Shown: piece by piece, positions 22,287 to 33,496 of the stretch
How the letters are laid out: every line of letters starts with the position of its first letter
How positions within the stretch are numbered: position 1 is the first letter of the stretch
DNA from: Przewalskia tangutica
Taxonomy: Eukaryota > Streptophyta > Magnoliopsida > Solanales > Solanaceae
DNA length: 64,000 bases
NCBI GenBank assembly: GCA_029844215.1
Contig: CM056728.1
Location: forward strand, 58,567,789-58,631,788
Direction: 5' to 3'
Translations under genes and position numbers: made by a program
The notes under the pieces: model-generated
Databases searched by the model: none
What the model was told of the DNA's origin: nothing
Seen by the model: the letters and a program-made list of their open reading frames with translations, nothing else

Positions 22287-24672
22287 TTTTGTCACGATCC
22301 GAACGGGGCGTGGATCGTGCCTTACCCGGGCACCCAAGTAGTCATACATCAGAGTAAATCAGCGGAAATAAAACTTAATCATGAAACAAGATATATGATC
22401 ATAAAACAGGCCAACCAAATGGTTACCTTCCAATAAAATATATATACAAATCTTTTCAAAACGAACAGTTTAATCCTTTTTACAAACCACACTTACAATG
22501 ATTACAGGACCTCTAAGAGTTTTTATACAACATGACGGGACGGGGCCGCCATACCACGAATGTACAAGAACCTACAACTCGGGTAACATACCAAAAGATA
22601 AGCCTCGGAGAAACGGAGCTTCCTAATGAATCGTGATCCTAGGCGAGGATCAACATGGTGTACCTCTACTGCGGCATGAACGGCCCGAAGGAGTCGATAA
22701 CAGTACCAAGTATGTGAACCGAAAATCAGTAAATGAAATCATAGCAGTCTATATAAAGCAGGAGACATGTATGATAACCAAACTACAGTCCACAATAAAC
22801 AAGCAGTCATGTAAGTCAGGGACTCACGCCCTCAGAGTCATCACTCAAATATAATTATGGGTCTCACGCCCGCAACATCAATCATTCCCGTGGAATACCT
22901 TCCTCACTGTCGGCAGTCTATGATATAATAACACCAAGGAGTACATATGAACACCAAGTCCTACCTGATGCCAAAGCCGTACTAACAATACTATACAACC
23001 AAATCACGAAGCTGACACGGGGCAAGTACGAAAGCCGACTACCAGATACCAAGGCCGTGTCACGTAGCGGGCAAGTACGAGGGCTAACTACGGTACCAAA
23101 GCGTGTCATGAGACTTCGTCACTAATTGAGCGGCAAGTGCGAGGGCTAACTACTGGTACCAAGGCGAATCACCACGAGGCGGGGCAATCTGGCCGACCAC
23201 GGATACCAAGGCCTATCGGTAAAACCTCATGGAGAGCTAGTCCATGGAATAACACTATCAGCGTGGAAATGAACCCTCATCATGGCGCATACAGTGGACC
23301 ATCCATCGAGTCAGTATGCCCATGGACTATCATAGTGGAAGAATACCCGTGGGCCACCCATCGTGTCAGTATGTCCAAAATGATCCAGAATAACACGACC
23401 GGCCATCCATTCGAGAGACGCGGTAACATAAGAATAGAACACTTGCACAACAAGGCTATCACACGCAAACATAAGCAAGTTACATATAACTCAAGGTACT
23501 TTTCATTTTATGCCAAGGTCCAGGTTTTAACCCCAAAGTACTACGTATGTTAAACTCTTTTTAAAGGATCCATTTCTTTTACAAAGGTCACCCGATACAT
23601 GATGTAGAGTGACTAACATCTTTTAAGTACACCAAAACAACTTCCATACTTTCCTTTTAAAACCAAATTAAGGCAATACCATGCCTTCTTTAGAGACCCA
23701 AACACTTCTCCTTTTAAAGTCAAGTTACCACTTTAAAACCAATGATAAAACCATTCTTTCGCTTTCATAAAGTCGTTATAACTAACTTCCCATAAAGTTG
23801 TTATAACACTTTATGTTTTAAACCAATTTTTAAGACAAAACAATGCCTTTTTTTTTAAACCAAAAACTCTTTAATTTCCTCAAGTCTCTTTTAGAAATTA
23901 AGTTCCTTACTTATTCTCATTTCCGAAATCAGTAAAACATTATTCTTTAAAAACCAAGTACTCATTACTCACGAATGAGGTTTCACACTTCTTAACAACT
24001 TTCACATCAATTAAGTCAAGTCTCTTATCTTTTAAGATTAAGTCTCTTAACTTCTAAAATCAATAACCATTCTTTTATCCTTCTTAAGCTGTTATACCTA
24101 ACTTCCCATAAAGCTAGTATAACTCTTAAACTTTCAAAACCAAGTATTACTCTTCTTTCAAAAAAAACGGTTCTTAATTCTTTTGAAATACTTCAAAGTT
24201 CCTATCATTCAGGCTTAAGTCAAAAGACATTGCCGTAAAACTACATTCAGTTAACACACGTACGTCTACCGTAATATATATATTCTTTTAAAATATCATG
24301 CTCAAGAGTATAGGAAGAATCACATACCTCGGGACGATTATCGACTATTAGCAAATAGCTCCAAAGTACTGTAATCCTGCTAGACTTTTCCACCCTTCGA
24401 GTAGAATTCGCTACTCGCAGTACTTCAACCTATAACGGTTATACAAGTCTATCAATGTCTAGACTACTCGGTAGAATAAATCTAGATACAAGATTCTTAC
24501 GGAAAATTGGGCAGCACTTCCCTACCCGTCAAACTTCACAAGTCTACTGTAAATACAGTCCTATGTAAGTACAGTTCAATTCCCTTCTTATATACCTTCG
24601 TGGTATATAACTTATACTTAATTCTTATACTTCAACAGTAAGTAAACTTAATTACAAAATAAGGTCAAGCGT

Positions 24673-24681
24673 ATTTACCTC
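24673..24681 (-). promoter_or_regulatory. Candidate 5' splice site in 5' LTR (element C)
   Basis: GAG/GTAAAT on the element strand after GGGCTTATC, about 460 nt downstream of the TATA box. The sequence before it is mixed and after it is AT-rich, as expected of an exon-intron boundary. Confidence 0.45.
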
Positions 24682-25135
24682 GATAAGCCCAAAATTATCC
24701 AAGTTTAAATGTCGATCATGAGCAACGTTTAGCTCCAACTCTGGGCGCTCCAACCCGCTCCAAACAACCCTTAGAAGTTCTACGCAACTTCTACTTAATA
24801 CTTCAACTTGCTATGAAGATTTTCCTTAGGGTTTTGGTTTGAGACTAAAAGGACAAAAGGTAGTATTTTCGGGCTCTACGTATAGAGGTAACTTTGGAAT
24901 ACTACAAGGTATAAGGCTAAGGTATTTTTGGGGATAACAACAATACTTGGAGAGTATTTCTCTACCAAAAAGGGGGTATTTTACGAGAACAATACTCAAG
25001 AGGGGGTGTGCTCGGCGAGGGCCTTCAGGAGGGGAGGGTGTGTTTTGGGCGAGAACACTACACTAAGGGGAGAGAGGGCTTTCAAGACTTGGAAAACATT
25101 TTAGGATGAAGAAGTCTTCACAAAGGGGGGGGGGG

Positions 25136-25145
25136 TATTTATAGG
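25136..25145 (-). promoter_or_regulatory. Probable LTR TATA box (C, 5' LTR; element promoter)
   Basis: CCTATAAATA on the element strand, followed by a C-run. It lies about 410 bp from the LTR outer edge at 25552, so U3 would be short and R-U5 about 2.8 kb. Confidence 0.65.
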
Positions 25146-25552
25146 ACAACCAAGGGCCAAGATCAAGCCAAGTGGGGGGCAAGTGGAGGGTCAAGATCAA
25201 GCCAAGTGCACCCTAACCCTACTCCACAAATCCCTCACAAACATTGACCCGTGAATTAGGCCATGAAACATGCCACGAAAATGGGCACCAATCGGCCAAG
25301 GCAAACCGTCCACTTGAGGGTGACAAGTGTCGCCCTCTCGTTGGTCTAAAATATTTCATCTCTCGGAAAAATCCGCAAAAATTATAAATGACATAGCCGG
25401 AATTTTCCTTCCATGAAGTTCTGTAAAACGTTTCGTCGAAAAACGATTCTTTACGGGGGTTGTGCACAAAATTTCATCCTTGCCTAACTTTAAGGCTCAA
25501 ACTTTTCTACGTACGCCCACACGTACATACTCTGGAAATACGGGGTATAACA

Positions 25553-26756
25553 CCACTAGCCCCAGAAGGGTTTAGAGCAGTAGCAGTAGCTACTGAGACC
25601 ACTATACCTGAGCCTCTAGTCCCACGGCCAGGAACAAAGGATATGAGTTACAAGGAGATGGCCCAGTTACTAGCTAGTCTGGTGGCTGGGAATGAGGACG
25701 GACGGGGCGGTGGTTCGGCGTACGATGGTTCACCCTAGATCCGATAGTTTTGAGACTTCAGGACTTCTTGAGTTACAGTCCACCCGAGTCCTATGGATTG
25801 AGGACTGAGGAAGATCATCAGGAGTTTATTCGACAGTTGCAGCGGATCATGAAAGTGATCAAGACCTCAGAGGCATTTCTTACACACTTCTTGCCCTCGC
25901 AGATGAGGAGAGCTCGGGCAGATAGATTTATGAGGTTGAGGCAGAACGGGCGGACGGTTCGGGAATACAGTATATAGTTTGACTTATTGGCTCGTTATGT
26001 CCCCGCGTTAGTGGCAGACATGGAGGATAGAGTGCACCGATATGTCACAGGACATGACGATTATCTAGCAGAGAGTTGTACAAGAGTAGCTCTTCAGTCA
26101 GACATGGACATTGCCCGCGTCTGAGAATGCAGCGCGTGATCGAGGAGCGTGGAGATCGGCGGATTAACCAAGATCACCGAAGAGGCGAACAACGAGGTCC
26201 TTTGGTAACTTTGGCGGACCTTCCGTGACGGGCCCGGTTATGCGCCTCCGCCAAGATCTGAGTGGTCCTCGCGGACTTGGGGCGTTCGGGTATTTAGGAG
26301 TTGGTCGAACTCGGGGTTTCTAGTTCACAGATTTGCATAGGTTCTGCGGCCAGTTGATTTTCCTCGGTGTTCACTATGTGGTAGACGTCATCCAGGAAAT
26401 GTCGTCTTTCTTACTAATGCTTGTTTTACCGGCCCGTCGAGAACGTGTGAGAGAGAATGTCCTAGTAGGAGGATACGGTGGGATGACTTAGCCTAACAGT
26501 CGATTCTTGATTGGTGGATCGGAGAGGAAGGGGTGTTAGCCAGAGGAGGCCACCCCCACCTCTGTATGGTCGTTGTGGTAGGGGTTCTTATGGGGAGTAT
26601 GGTACTACTTAGATAGCTTGTTAGGCTTGCGGCCAGCAGGGCCATTTTGCGAGAAATTGTCCGAACAGAGGTGGCGCGGATGTTACGACTCAGCCTTGGG
26701 ATCGATGGTGGTTCATCACCTTACGTAGTTATCGCCCGTGAGCAAGATTTGATTAG
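25553..26756 (+). pseudogene. gag: gag of element D, continued
   Basis: After the C insertion gag resumes with MSYKEMAQLLASLVAGNED (near 25642), PPESYGLRTEEDHQEFIRQL, FLPSQMRRARADRFMRL, and DLLARYVPALVADMEDRVHR near 25985-26040. Stops and frameshifts are frequent. Zinc-knuckle-like sequence occurs twice: about 26360-26460 (C-x-L-CGRRHPG, then CFTG...CERECPS) and about 26565-26660 (CGRGSYGE, then C-stop-ACGQQGHFARNC). The relic ends at GATTAG (26751-26756), the same ending as B. No protease or RT follows, so D is also essentially gag-only apart from the integrase relic. Confidence 0.85.
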
Positions 26757-26859
26757 AGCGGCAAAGGGAAAGTGAGGCGATGAGTTCTGAGGAGATCTTG
26801 ACCTTAAGAGACTTGTTTAGGTCGTTATGGTAGACACATGTGGAGTGCTATGTTCGGTT

Positions 26860-27116
26860 AGCATGGTGTAAGTTGTGATAAATCCATGGGTAGTGTGAGA
26901 TGGAAGTAGTAGCTTTCATGACGTGAACTGGTAAGATTGTTCCAGATCGGGGAACGAGAGTTTAGTACGAAGTGGGTCGGTTTGAGGCCATTTCGCGAGT
27001 CAAACCGCAATCCGGAATGTGGTGGGGTCAGTTTGAGATGGTCCCGCTAGATGATAGGGTCACGAGGGTGTTAAGCCCAAGTTTAGGTAACCATCGTACG
27101 AGTTTGTGAATGCGTT
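26860..27116 (+). other. First part of non-coding 3' block, element D
   Basis: It is colinear with the gag-proximal part of the B block: ATGGAAGTAGTAGCTTTCAT, GATTGTTCCAGATCGGGGAA, GGGTCACGAGGGTG and AAGCCCAAGTTTAG, ending at GTTCGACCAG (about 27107-27116). In B the next bases are AAGCGGATCGTGAAGG; here integrase-derived sequence follows instead. Confidence 0.75.
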
Positions 27117-27910
27117 CGACCAGTAGTAGGGCCGATGGGGTCAGCCCATCTTGTCTTTTAGTCAGGGCATTTACTCGGCGGAGGTTATGTGAGATATTGT
27201 ATATCGGGGAAGGTTGTAAAGTGCTGGGGTTCCTACTTTTATTTTTATGGCGACGGTGGAGCCGGTTTATGGCTATTTCTTTTCGGGAGGTTTTACGGGC
27301 GGGGTTAGGAACTCGGTGAGTCTCGATGTGTGCATTCACCCTCGGGCCGACGGACGAACAACGCATTTTATCCAGATATTTGAGGATAGGTTACGGGCCG
27401 GTGTTTTGATTTCAGGGGTAGCTGTGAGGATTATTTGCCTCTTGTTGAGTGAGTATTATACTAGCTACCATTTCAGTATTCGGATGGTGCCTTATGAAGC
27501 CTTGTATGGGCGGAAGTGTAGGTTGCCGGTCGATTGGTTCGATGTTGGCAAGGTTCAGATAGTTGGTCCCTACTTGATTCAGCAGGATGTGGGTAAGGTG
27601 AAGCTTATCCAGAAGAGGTTTTTAGCAGCTCAGAGTCAACAGGAGTCGTGCGGGTAATCGGCGTCGACACTTGGAGTTCAGGTTGACGGTAGGTCTTCTT
27701 GAAGGTACCACCCCGGAAGGGTGTGACGAGATTTGGAAAGCAGGGGAAACTTAGCCTGAGGTACTTTGGGCATTTTCAGATCGTTGTAGAATAGGCCAGG
27801 TTGCCTATAAGTTAGCACTGCCGTCCGACTTAGGAGACAGTACGTCCGGTCTCCCATGTTGCTATGTTTCGGAAGAGTATCGGAGATCCATCCAGAGTGT
27901 TCCCAGTTAA
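27117..27910 (+). pseudogene. Integrase C-terminal relic, element D
   Basis: The clearest frame is 27247-27657. Landmarks in order are a YSAE-like segment (27165), a GVP-like block with the F-T-x-x-F region degraded (27220-27300), HPRADGRT (family HPQTDGQS; the catalytic Glu after it is lost), PYEALYGRKCRLPVDWFDVG (27490-27550), a QQDVGKVKLIQKR helix, then in other frames a GKLSLRYFGHF motif and VAYKLALPSDL (27740-27830) and VSHVAMFRKS. These belong to the C-terminal half of a gypsy integrase, GPY/F module included. Protease, RT, RNase H and the integrase N-terminus are missing and no chromodomain is seen. The piece lies inside the non-coding 3' block. Confidence 0.85.
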
Positions 27911-28290
27911 TGATGACCAGGTTTGGAGGTAGTGACTCCAAAGTTTTGGAAACTGAAGCGATGACTGGAGTATGGTACGTGTACTAGAGAGAGTTCGGGT
28001 GTACGAGAAGGGTACGACGAGTAAGGAAAGAAGTGAGCATGTGCTAAGAAGATGGAAGTGTCCTTTTTATAAGTGAAGATGGGAAGAAAGTATCCTTTGG
28101 ACCATGGGTGGAAGTTTTTGTGTTGTTATACACGTTAGGGGTGATTCCTCGTTGGCTTGGATTGATTTTTGCGCATATGTTATATTATGGTCATGTGTGG
28201 CATAATTGGTTTTGTAAGTATAGTAGTGAAGACTATACCGGCGCTTGTATGATTAGAAGCTTAGAAGGAACATTCGGGACGAATGTTTCT
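27911..28290 (+). other. Second part of non-coding 3' block, element D
   Basis: It matches the polypurine-proximal part of the B block: GGTTTGGAGGTAGTGACTCC, AAAGTTTTGGAAACTGAAGC, then ACATTCGGGACGAATGT (28269-28285). Confidence 0.75.
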
Positions 28291-28303
28291 AAGGGGGAAA
28301 GAA
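28291..28303 (+). other. Polypurine tract of element D
   Basis: AAGGGGGAAAGAA directly before the LTR start TGTTACACCCCG at 28304. Confidence 0.85.
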
Positions 28304-31300
28304 TGTTACACCCCGTAGTTCCAGGGTATGTATACGAGGACGTACGTACGAGAATACGACAGTAAAATTGGAAAGGAAGAAAGATGTGATTTTTCGACGG
28401 AAAAGTTTCCGGATTTTGTGAAGGAAAATGTTCGTTAAAGGGAATTGGATTCCCAGATTTGGTATTTGGACTTTTTGGAATATTTGAGAATTATGAAATT
28501 TTATTTCCGAAATTGGTCACGTGGGGCCCACGGGAAAATTCTGATTTTGTGGGGCCACTTTATTTTCGGATTTTTGGCATTACGGATATTTTGGAAGATG
28601 AAATATTTTGGGCGAGTAGGGGCGACACGTGTCACCCGTGTGGCCATGTTGGCGAATGGAGAAGGACAGTGGGGCGTTTTTGGTGGACAAGTGGCCCATT
28701 TTGTGGTGGCCACTTGTCCCATTTTTGGTAGCCAAATGGTTGGCCAACTACCCACACACATGTACCCATCCTCACCATCCACTTGCCTAGATCTTGGCCA
28801 TTGATTTCCTATAAATACCGCGTGTGCAAGACTTTATTTCATCCACATTAGAAAGTTTCCAAGGCAAAAAATCCTCCCTCCCTTAGTGAGTTCTCGTCCA
28901 AACACCCCCCACCTTGAGTAGAATTCTTCAAGTATTGTTGTTATTCCAAATACTTTAGCCTAAATCCCTTGTGGTATTCCAAATAAATCCCAACATAAGA
29001 GCCCGGAAATACTACTTTATTCCATAGTCGCAAAATGAAGCCCTAGAAAAATCTCCATAGCTTAGATGAAGTGTTAAGAGAAGTTGTTTAGAAACTTCTA
29101 AGGGTTTCTTGGAGCGGGTTGGAGCGTAAGGAATTGGAGCTAAACGTTGCTCAGGATCGACTTATATCTTGGATAATTTTGGGCTTATCGAGGTAATTAT
29201 CTTTGTCCCCCTATTGTAATTGGAGATTACATGTTGTAGTAGTTTAGAATTGAGTATAAGATATATTGGAAGGATGATTATAAAGAATTGAACTGTATTT
29301 ACATAGGATTTGTATTCTGATGAGACTTGTAGTATTATTGTGGAGTAGAATTGTACACGTCCGGTTAGACGTGTAACCCCCCCCTGGGATTGTTGGTTTG
29401 GTAGCAGGCCTCGTTTGAGGAGGAGATTTATGTGGTTGCGGGGGGGGAGGTGCTGCCGAATTTTCCGTAGAATAAGGAATCTTGTATCCAGAATTATTCT
29501 ACGAAGAGATCTAGAGGTTGATAGACGTTTTGTGGCCTTTATAGGTTGAAGTACTATGAGTAGCGTATTCTACTTGAAGGGTGGAAAAGGCGAGCAAGGT
29601 TAGAGTACGTGGAGCGTTTTGCTAATTGTCGATAATCGTCGCGAGGTATGTGAACCTCTTCCTATCCTTTCTAGCATGATATTTGTGAAATATATTTAGT
29701 GCGGTAGACGCACGTGTGTTTAAAGGAATTTGACTTTCCTTTTGTGTCCTTGACTTGATTCCAAAGTTAAGTGACTTGTTATGAAATATTAAGGACTTGA
29801 ATTAGGTTAAAAAGTTGTAAAACCTCACTCATGAGTAATGGGTGTGTGGTCTTTTAAAGAATAAAGTTATCTTGATTTCGAAAATAAGAATGGTTTTATC
29901 ATTGGATTTAAAATGATAACTTGACTTATAAACAACTTGATTTTGGGAAAGGAGAAGTAACTTGATTTAAAGGTATAGGTTACTTGTTTTTAAAAGATTA
30001 AGACACTTGGTTTAAAAAGTATATTGCTACTTGACTTTTAAAGGAAAAGTGCCTTTGTTTTAAAAGAATGTAAGGAAATTGTTTTGGTTTTACTTTGATG
30101 TCTTTTGACTTGAGTTTTTAATAATAAGAATCTTGAAGTATTTCAAAAGAGTTATTAACCATTTTTGAAAGAAAAGAAATACTTGGTTTTAAAAGCTTAA
30201 GTGTTATACTAGCTTTATGGGAAGTTAGGTATAACGACTTAAGGAAGATAGAAGGAACGGTTTACTTATTTGTTTATGAAAGTCTTGTATTGATTTCTGG
30301 AAAGTGTAGTAAGATGGTTTGATAAGTAGACATATTATGATGCTACGTGTGTTAGTGTCTTGTAACGTTTGTGTAAAGGGGGTTCCCTTGTTGTGCTTAT
30401 GTTGTTTAACGATAAGCAATTGTGCTGATATTATATCACTTACACCCCTGACTTGAAATTTCGAGGGTTAGCGCCTCGTCGCGAGGAATACCTCATGCGG
30501 TCTGTGTGACTATGCGGAGCTGCGGGAGTTCCAGGATTGATCATTCCGGGTGTATTATCCCAATGCGAGGAATGCCTCATGCGGTCTGTGTGACTATGCG
30601 GTCTATGTGACTATGCGGACTGCGGGAGTCCAGAAGGATGTCGCGGGTTAGCTACCCCCGATGCGAGGAATACCTCATGCGGGCCTATGTGGCTTTATCG
30701 CGAGTGCGGTAAGTTCGAGGATTAGACGCGCACATTGATACCGAGGCGAGTGGCGGCCGATCATGTAGTGCGGTCTAGAAAGACCTCGTGATCTGATTTT
30801 ATAGCATTGTTGGTGCGTGGGTTTTAGTAGTCGGCTATGCCTTCGACTTACCGTGCGGTTTTATTATGACAGGTGGGACACGGTGTTCATGTGTATTCCT
30901 TGGTGCTTTTATATCATGGATGAAGCGGTGAGGAAGGAATTCCACGGGCATGATTGATATTGTGGGCATGAGACCCATGGTTATATTTGAGTGATGACTT
31001 TAAGAGGCGTGAGTCACGACTTGACATGATTGCTTACATATTGTGTATATCGTAAATTGGTTATCATATATGTCTTACATTTTATATGTATTATGATTTC
31101 ATTTCTGATATTTTGATTTCACATACTTGGTACTGTTATCGACCTCGCCCGGGGCTGCGTTCATGCCGCAGGTAGAGGTACATCAGTCGTCGATCCTCGC
31201 TCTTAGGATCACAGTTCAACGTTTTGGGAAGCTCCGTTTCTCCGGAGGCTTATCTTGGGTATAGTCCCCTGTCGTTGTATGTACTTACATTCAGGGGTAT

Positions 31301-31572
31301 GGCGGTGCCCTGTCCCGTCGTTGTTGTTATAACATTCTTAAGTGCATGTAATCTTGTTGTGGGCGAGTTTGTAAAGGGATGAATCGTTCGGGTTCAAGTT
31401 TTATTTATATATTCAGAAAGGTAACCGTTTTGGTTAGCCTGTTTTTCTTATTTCATTATTGTATATCTTGTTTCATGTGTATGTTTTTATTTTCGCTGAT
31501 TTTCTCTGATGTTGTATCACTAGGGTGCCCGGGGTAAGGCACCAGTCGCGGGCCCGGGGTCGGGTCGTGACA
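28304..31572 (+). mobile_element. 3' LTR of element D (complete)
   Basis: TGTTACACCCCG to GGTCGTGACA, 3269 bp, uninterrupted and the best plus-strand reference for LTR layout: TATA box 28808-28817; R-like start with GAAACTTTC; AAACCCTAG-like block near 29040; donor-like GAGGTAATT 29190-29198; C-run near 29380; CGGTAGACGCACGTGTGTT (29702); paired CTTTATGGGAAGTTAGGTATAAC (30215); minisatellite 30470-30740; stem-loops near 31298 and 31528. The flank ACATA (31573) is interior sequence of G. Confidence 0.95.
28808..28817 (+). promoter_or_regulatory. Probable LTR TATA box (element D)
   Basis: CCTATAAATA, 504 bp after the LTR start. It may drive read-out transcription into the neighbouring G sequence. 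Confidence 0.65.
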
Positions 31573-31639
31573 ACATAATCCGGCCCCTTATGGAGGGATG
31601 CATATACTACCCGGCCCAATCTGGGACGCGATCAAGTCA

Positions 31640-31905
31640 CACAAATATCAAAGCGTGCCCGTGGAATCCCCCATCACTGCCGACAGCTATAAGTGTAAAA
31701 TATAACCATGTGACGCGCCCGTGGCATCCCACCTCACTGTCGGCGTACACATACACAACACATATATATATATCTCCTGCCCGTGGAATCCCACATCACT
31801 GCCGGCAGCCGTAGGTGTAACATATAACCATGTGACGCGCCCGTGGCATCCCACCTCACTGTCGGCGTACACATACACAACATATATATATATATATATA
31901 TATAA
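31640..31905. repeat. About 122-bp tandem repeat (two units) with TA microsatellite, G LTR
   Basis: CGCGCCCGTGGCATCCCACC and TCACTGTCGGCGTACACATA occur near 31714 and 31836, each followed by a TA run, the second longer (about 31880-31903). Further copies of the CCCGTGGAATCCCACATC core continue irregularly to about 32280. Confidence 0.82.
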
Positions 31906-32865
31906 GCATGGCCATAACGTGCCCTCGGCATCCCTCATCGTAGGTGCAGGTCTTCATGGGGAGCTAGCCCATGGAGTAATAATATAACATGGTCGCATGC
32001 CCCGGAATCCCACATCGTATAAGCATGGCCATGGAGTAATAAAACACGCGGGCATCTAACCCGCATCCTGGATGCATGCCCCGGCATCCCTCATCGTATA
32101 AGCATGGCCAAGATCAATCACAATGGAAGCATACCCGTGGAATCCCGTCGCTGCCGATGCGTTCAATAAAATGTCCGCATCTAACCGCGTCTGGTCACAT
32201 GCCGGAATCCCACATCGTATAAGCATGTCCAAGGATCAATCATAATGGAAGCATACCCGTGGAATCCCACATCACTGTCGGTACGTCCAAGTAAACTTAT
32301 AACAAGACAGCCGGCCCTCCAACTGAGAGTCACGACAACGTAACATATAATACTTGCACTTAACGCTATCATAAGCAAACACAGGCAAGTTCATTAAACC
32401 TTTAGACTTCCATTTTTATAAACTCATGGCACTTTCGTTTCACCCAAGAAAATCCGGGAATTTAACCCAAAGTACTAAGTGCTTACATTCTTTTCAAAAG
32501 ATTCCTTTTCATATAAAACCCCAAGATACTAACACCCGTATTATCAAGGCTTGTGTACATTTCACATAAGTCACTATACTTTTAGAAATACATTTCTTGG
32601 CTTCTAAATCAAGTGACCCTTACCTTAAAACTTTAAGCAAGTGATACCCTTAAATCAAAGTATTTCCTTGATTACTTTATTAGAGAAAACCATTCTCTTA
32701 ACCTTCCATAAAGCCGTTATAACCAACTTCCCATAAAGCCGTTATAACCCTTTATTGTTTTAGACAAACCCATTCTTTTTATAACCAAGAGACTTATACT
32801 TTTTAAAACAAAGTATTGTATACTTTCAAATCAATTCTCTTAACTTTCAAAGTACAATTAGTCTC

Positions 32866-33496
32866 ATATATGATATCTTGCGCACTCCGCAAGCTAAAAA
32901 GCCTTGGATGTCACAAATTTGGAAAGGATTCATTCCTCCCAAATTCTCTTTTACTATGTGGCTAAATTGCAGGAAGCGGTTAGCTACAAAGGATACTCTA
33001 TCATTTCTCAACTTGGAGGATAAATCTTGCGGATTACGAGCAAGCTAATGAAACAAGGAACACCTCTTCTTTGAATGCCCTTTACACACATGATTTGGAA
33101 GAGCATAAAAGATTGGTTGGGTATTAGAAGAGAGATGACAACTGTTGAAAGCTCCTTAAATGGATTAAGAAAGAACAGCGGAATGACAAGCATCCGAGCC
33201 AAAGCTATTTTGCTTACTTTTTGCATAATGGTCTATGAGATTTGGAGGGCAAGAAACACAATGCTCTTTGAAGGCACAAGCTTGCCGGCAGAAGAGGTCA
33301 TTGCAAGAATCAAAACAACATCTTATAGAGTTCTCTATGATTTTATCCCCTCTTGTAGTGGCACCTTTTGAGTGACCACCCCTCCCCTCTATCTCTTCTT
33401 GTTTGCATTACGTTGAGGCTTGAGATACCTCAACGACTGATTGTAGCCACTTCCTTTTCGTTATTAGTAATAATATTTGCATTTACCTAAAAAAAA
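32866..33496 (+). mobile_element. 5'-truncated L1-type LINE, 3' end only
   Basis: A 631-bp insert ends in an A-run (33489-33496) and is flanked by a perfect 15-bp duplication AGTACAATTAGTCTC (32851-32865 and 33497-33511), the signature of target-primed reverse transcription. It encodes the LINE ORF2 C-terminal zinc-binding (zf-RVT) region in broken frames: FTMWLNCRKRLATKDTLSFL, then a Cys-rich part missing bases, LFFECPLHT, and IWKSIKDWLGI (from 33085). It is the same family as the LINE at 50630-53330: the 3' tail AGTAATAATATTTGCATTTA is shared. Confidence 0.92.

Larger units (their letters stand above)
22290..25552 (-). mobile_element. 5' LTR of element C (complete)
   Basis: TGTCACGATCC to GGGGTATAACA, 3263 bp, with the target-site copy CCACT at 25553-25557. 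C as a whole (16692-25552, 8.86 kb) is the only element here with both LTRs complete and a perfect target-site duplication. The promoter of the element should be in this copy: TATA at 25136-25145, donor-like GAGGTAAAT at 24673-24681. Confidence 0.96.

Noticed and set aside
28445..28804. Overlapping frames of 90-119 residues at the start of the D LTR
   Set aside because: They cover the LTR promoter region just before the TATA box, on both strands, and are not kept in C, H or N.
31880..31903. TA run as an AT-rich origin or scaffold attachment site
   Set aside because: A plain microsatellite within the G LTR repeat; nothing else supports an origin.
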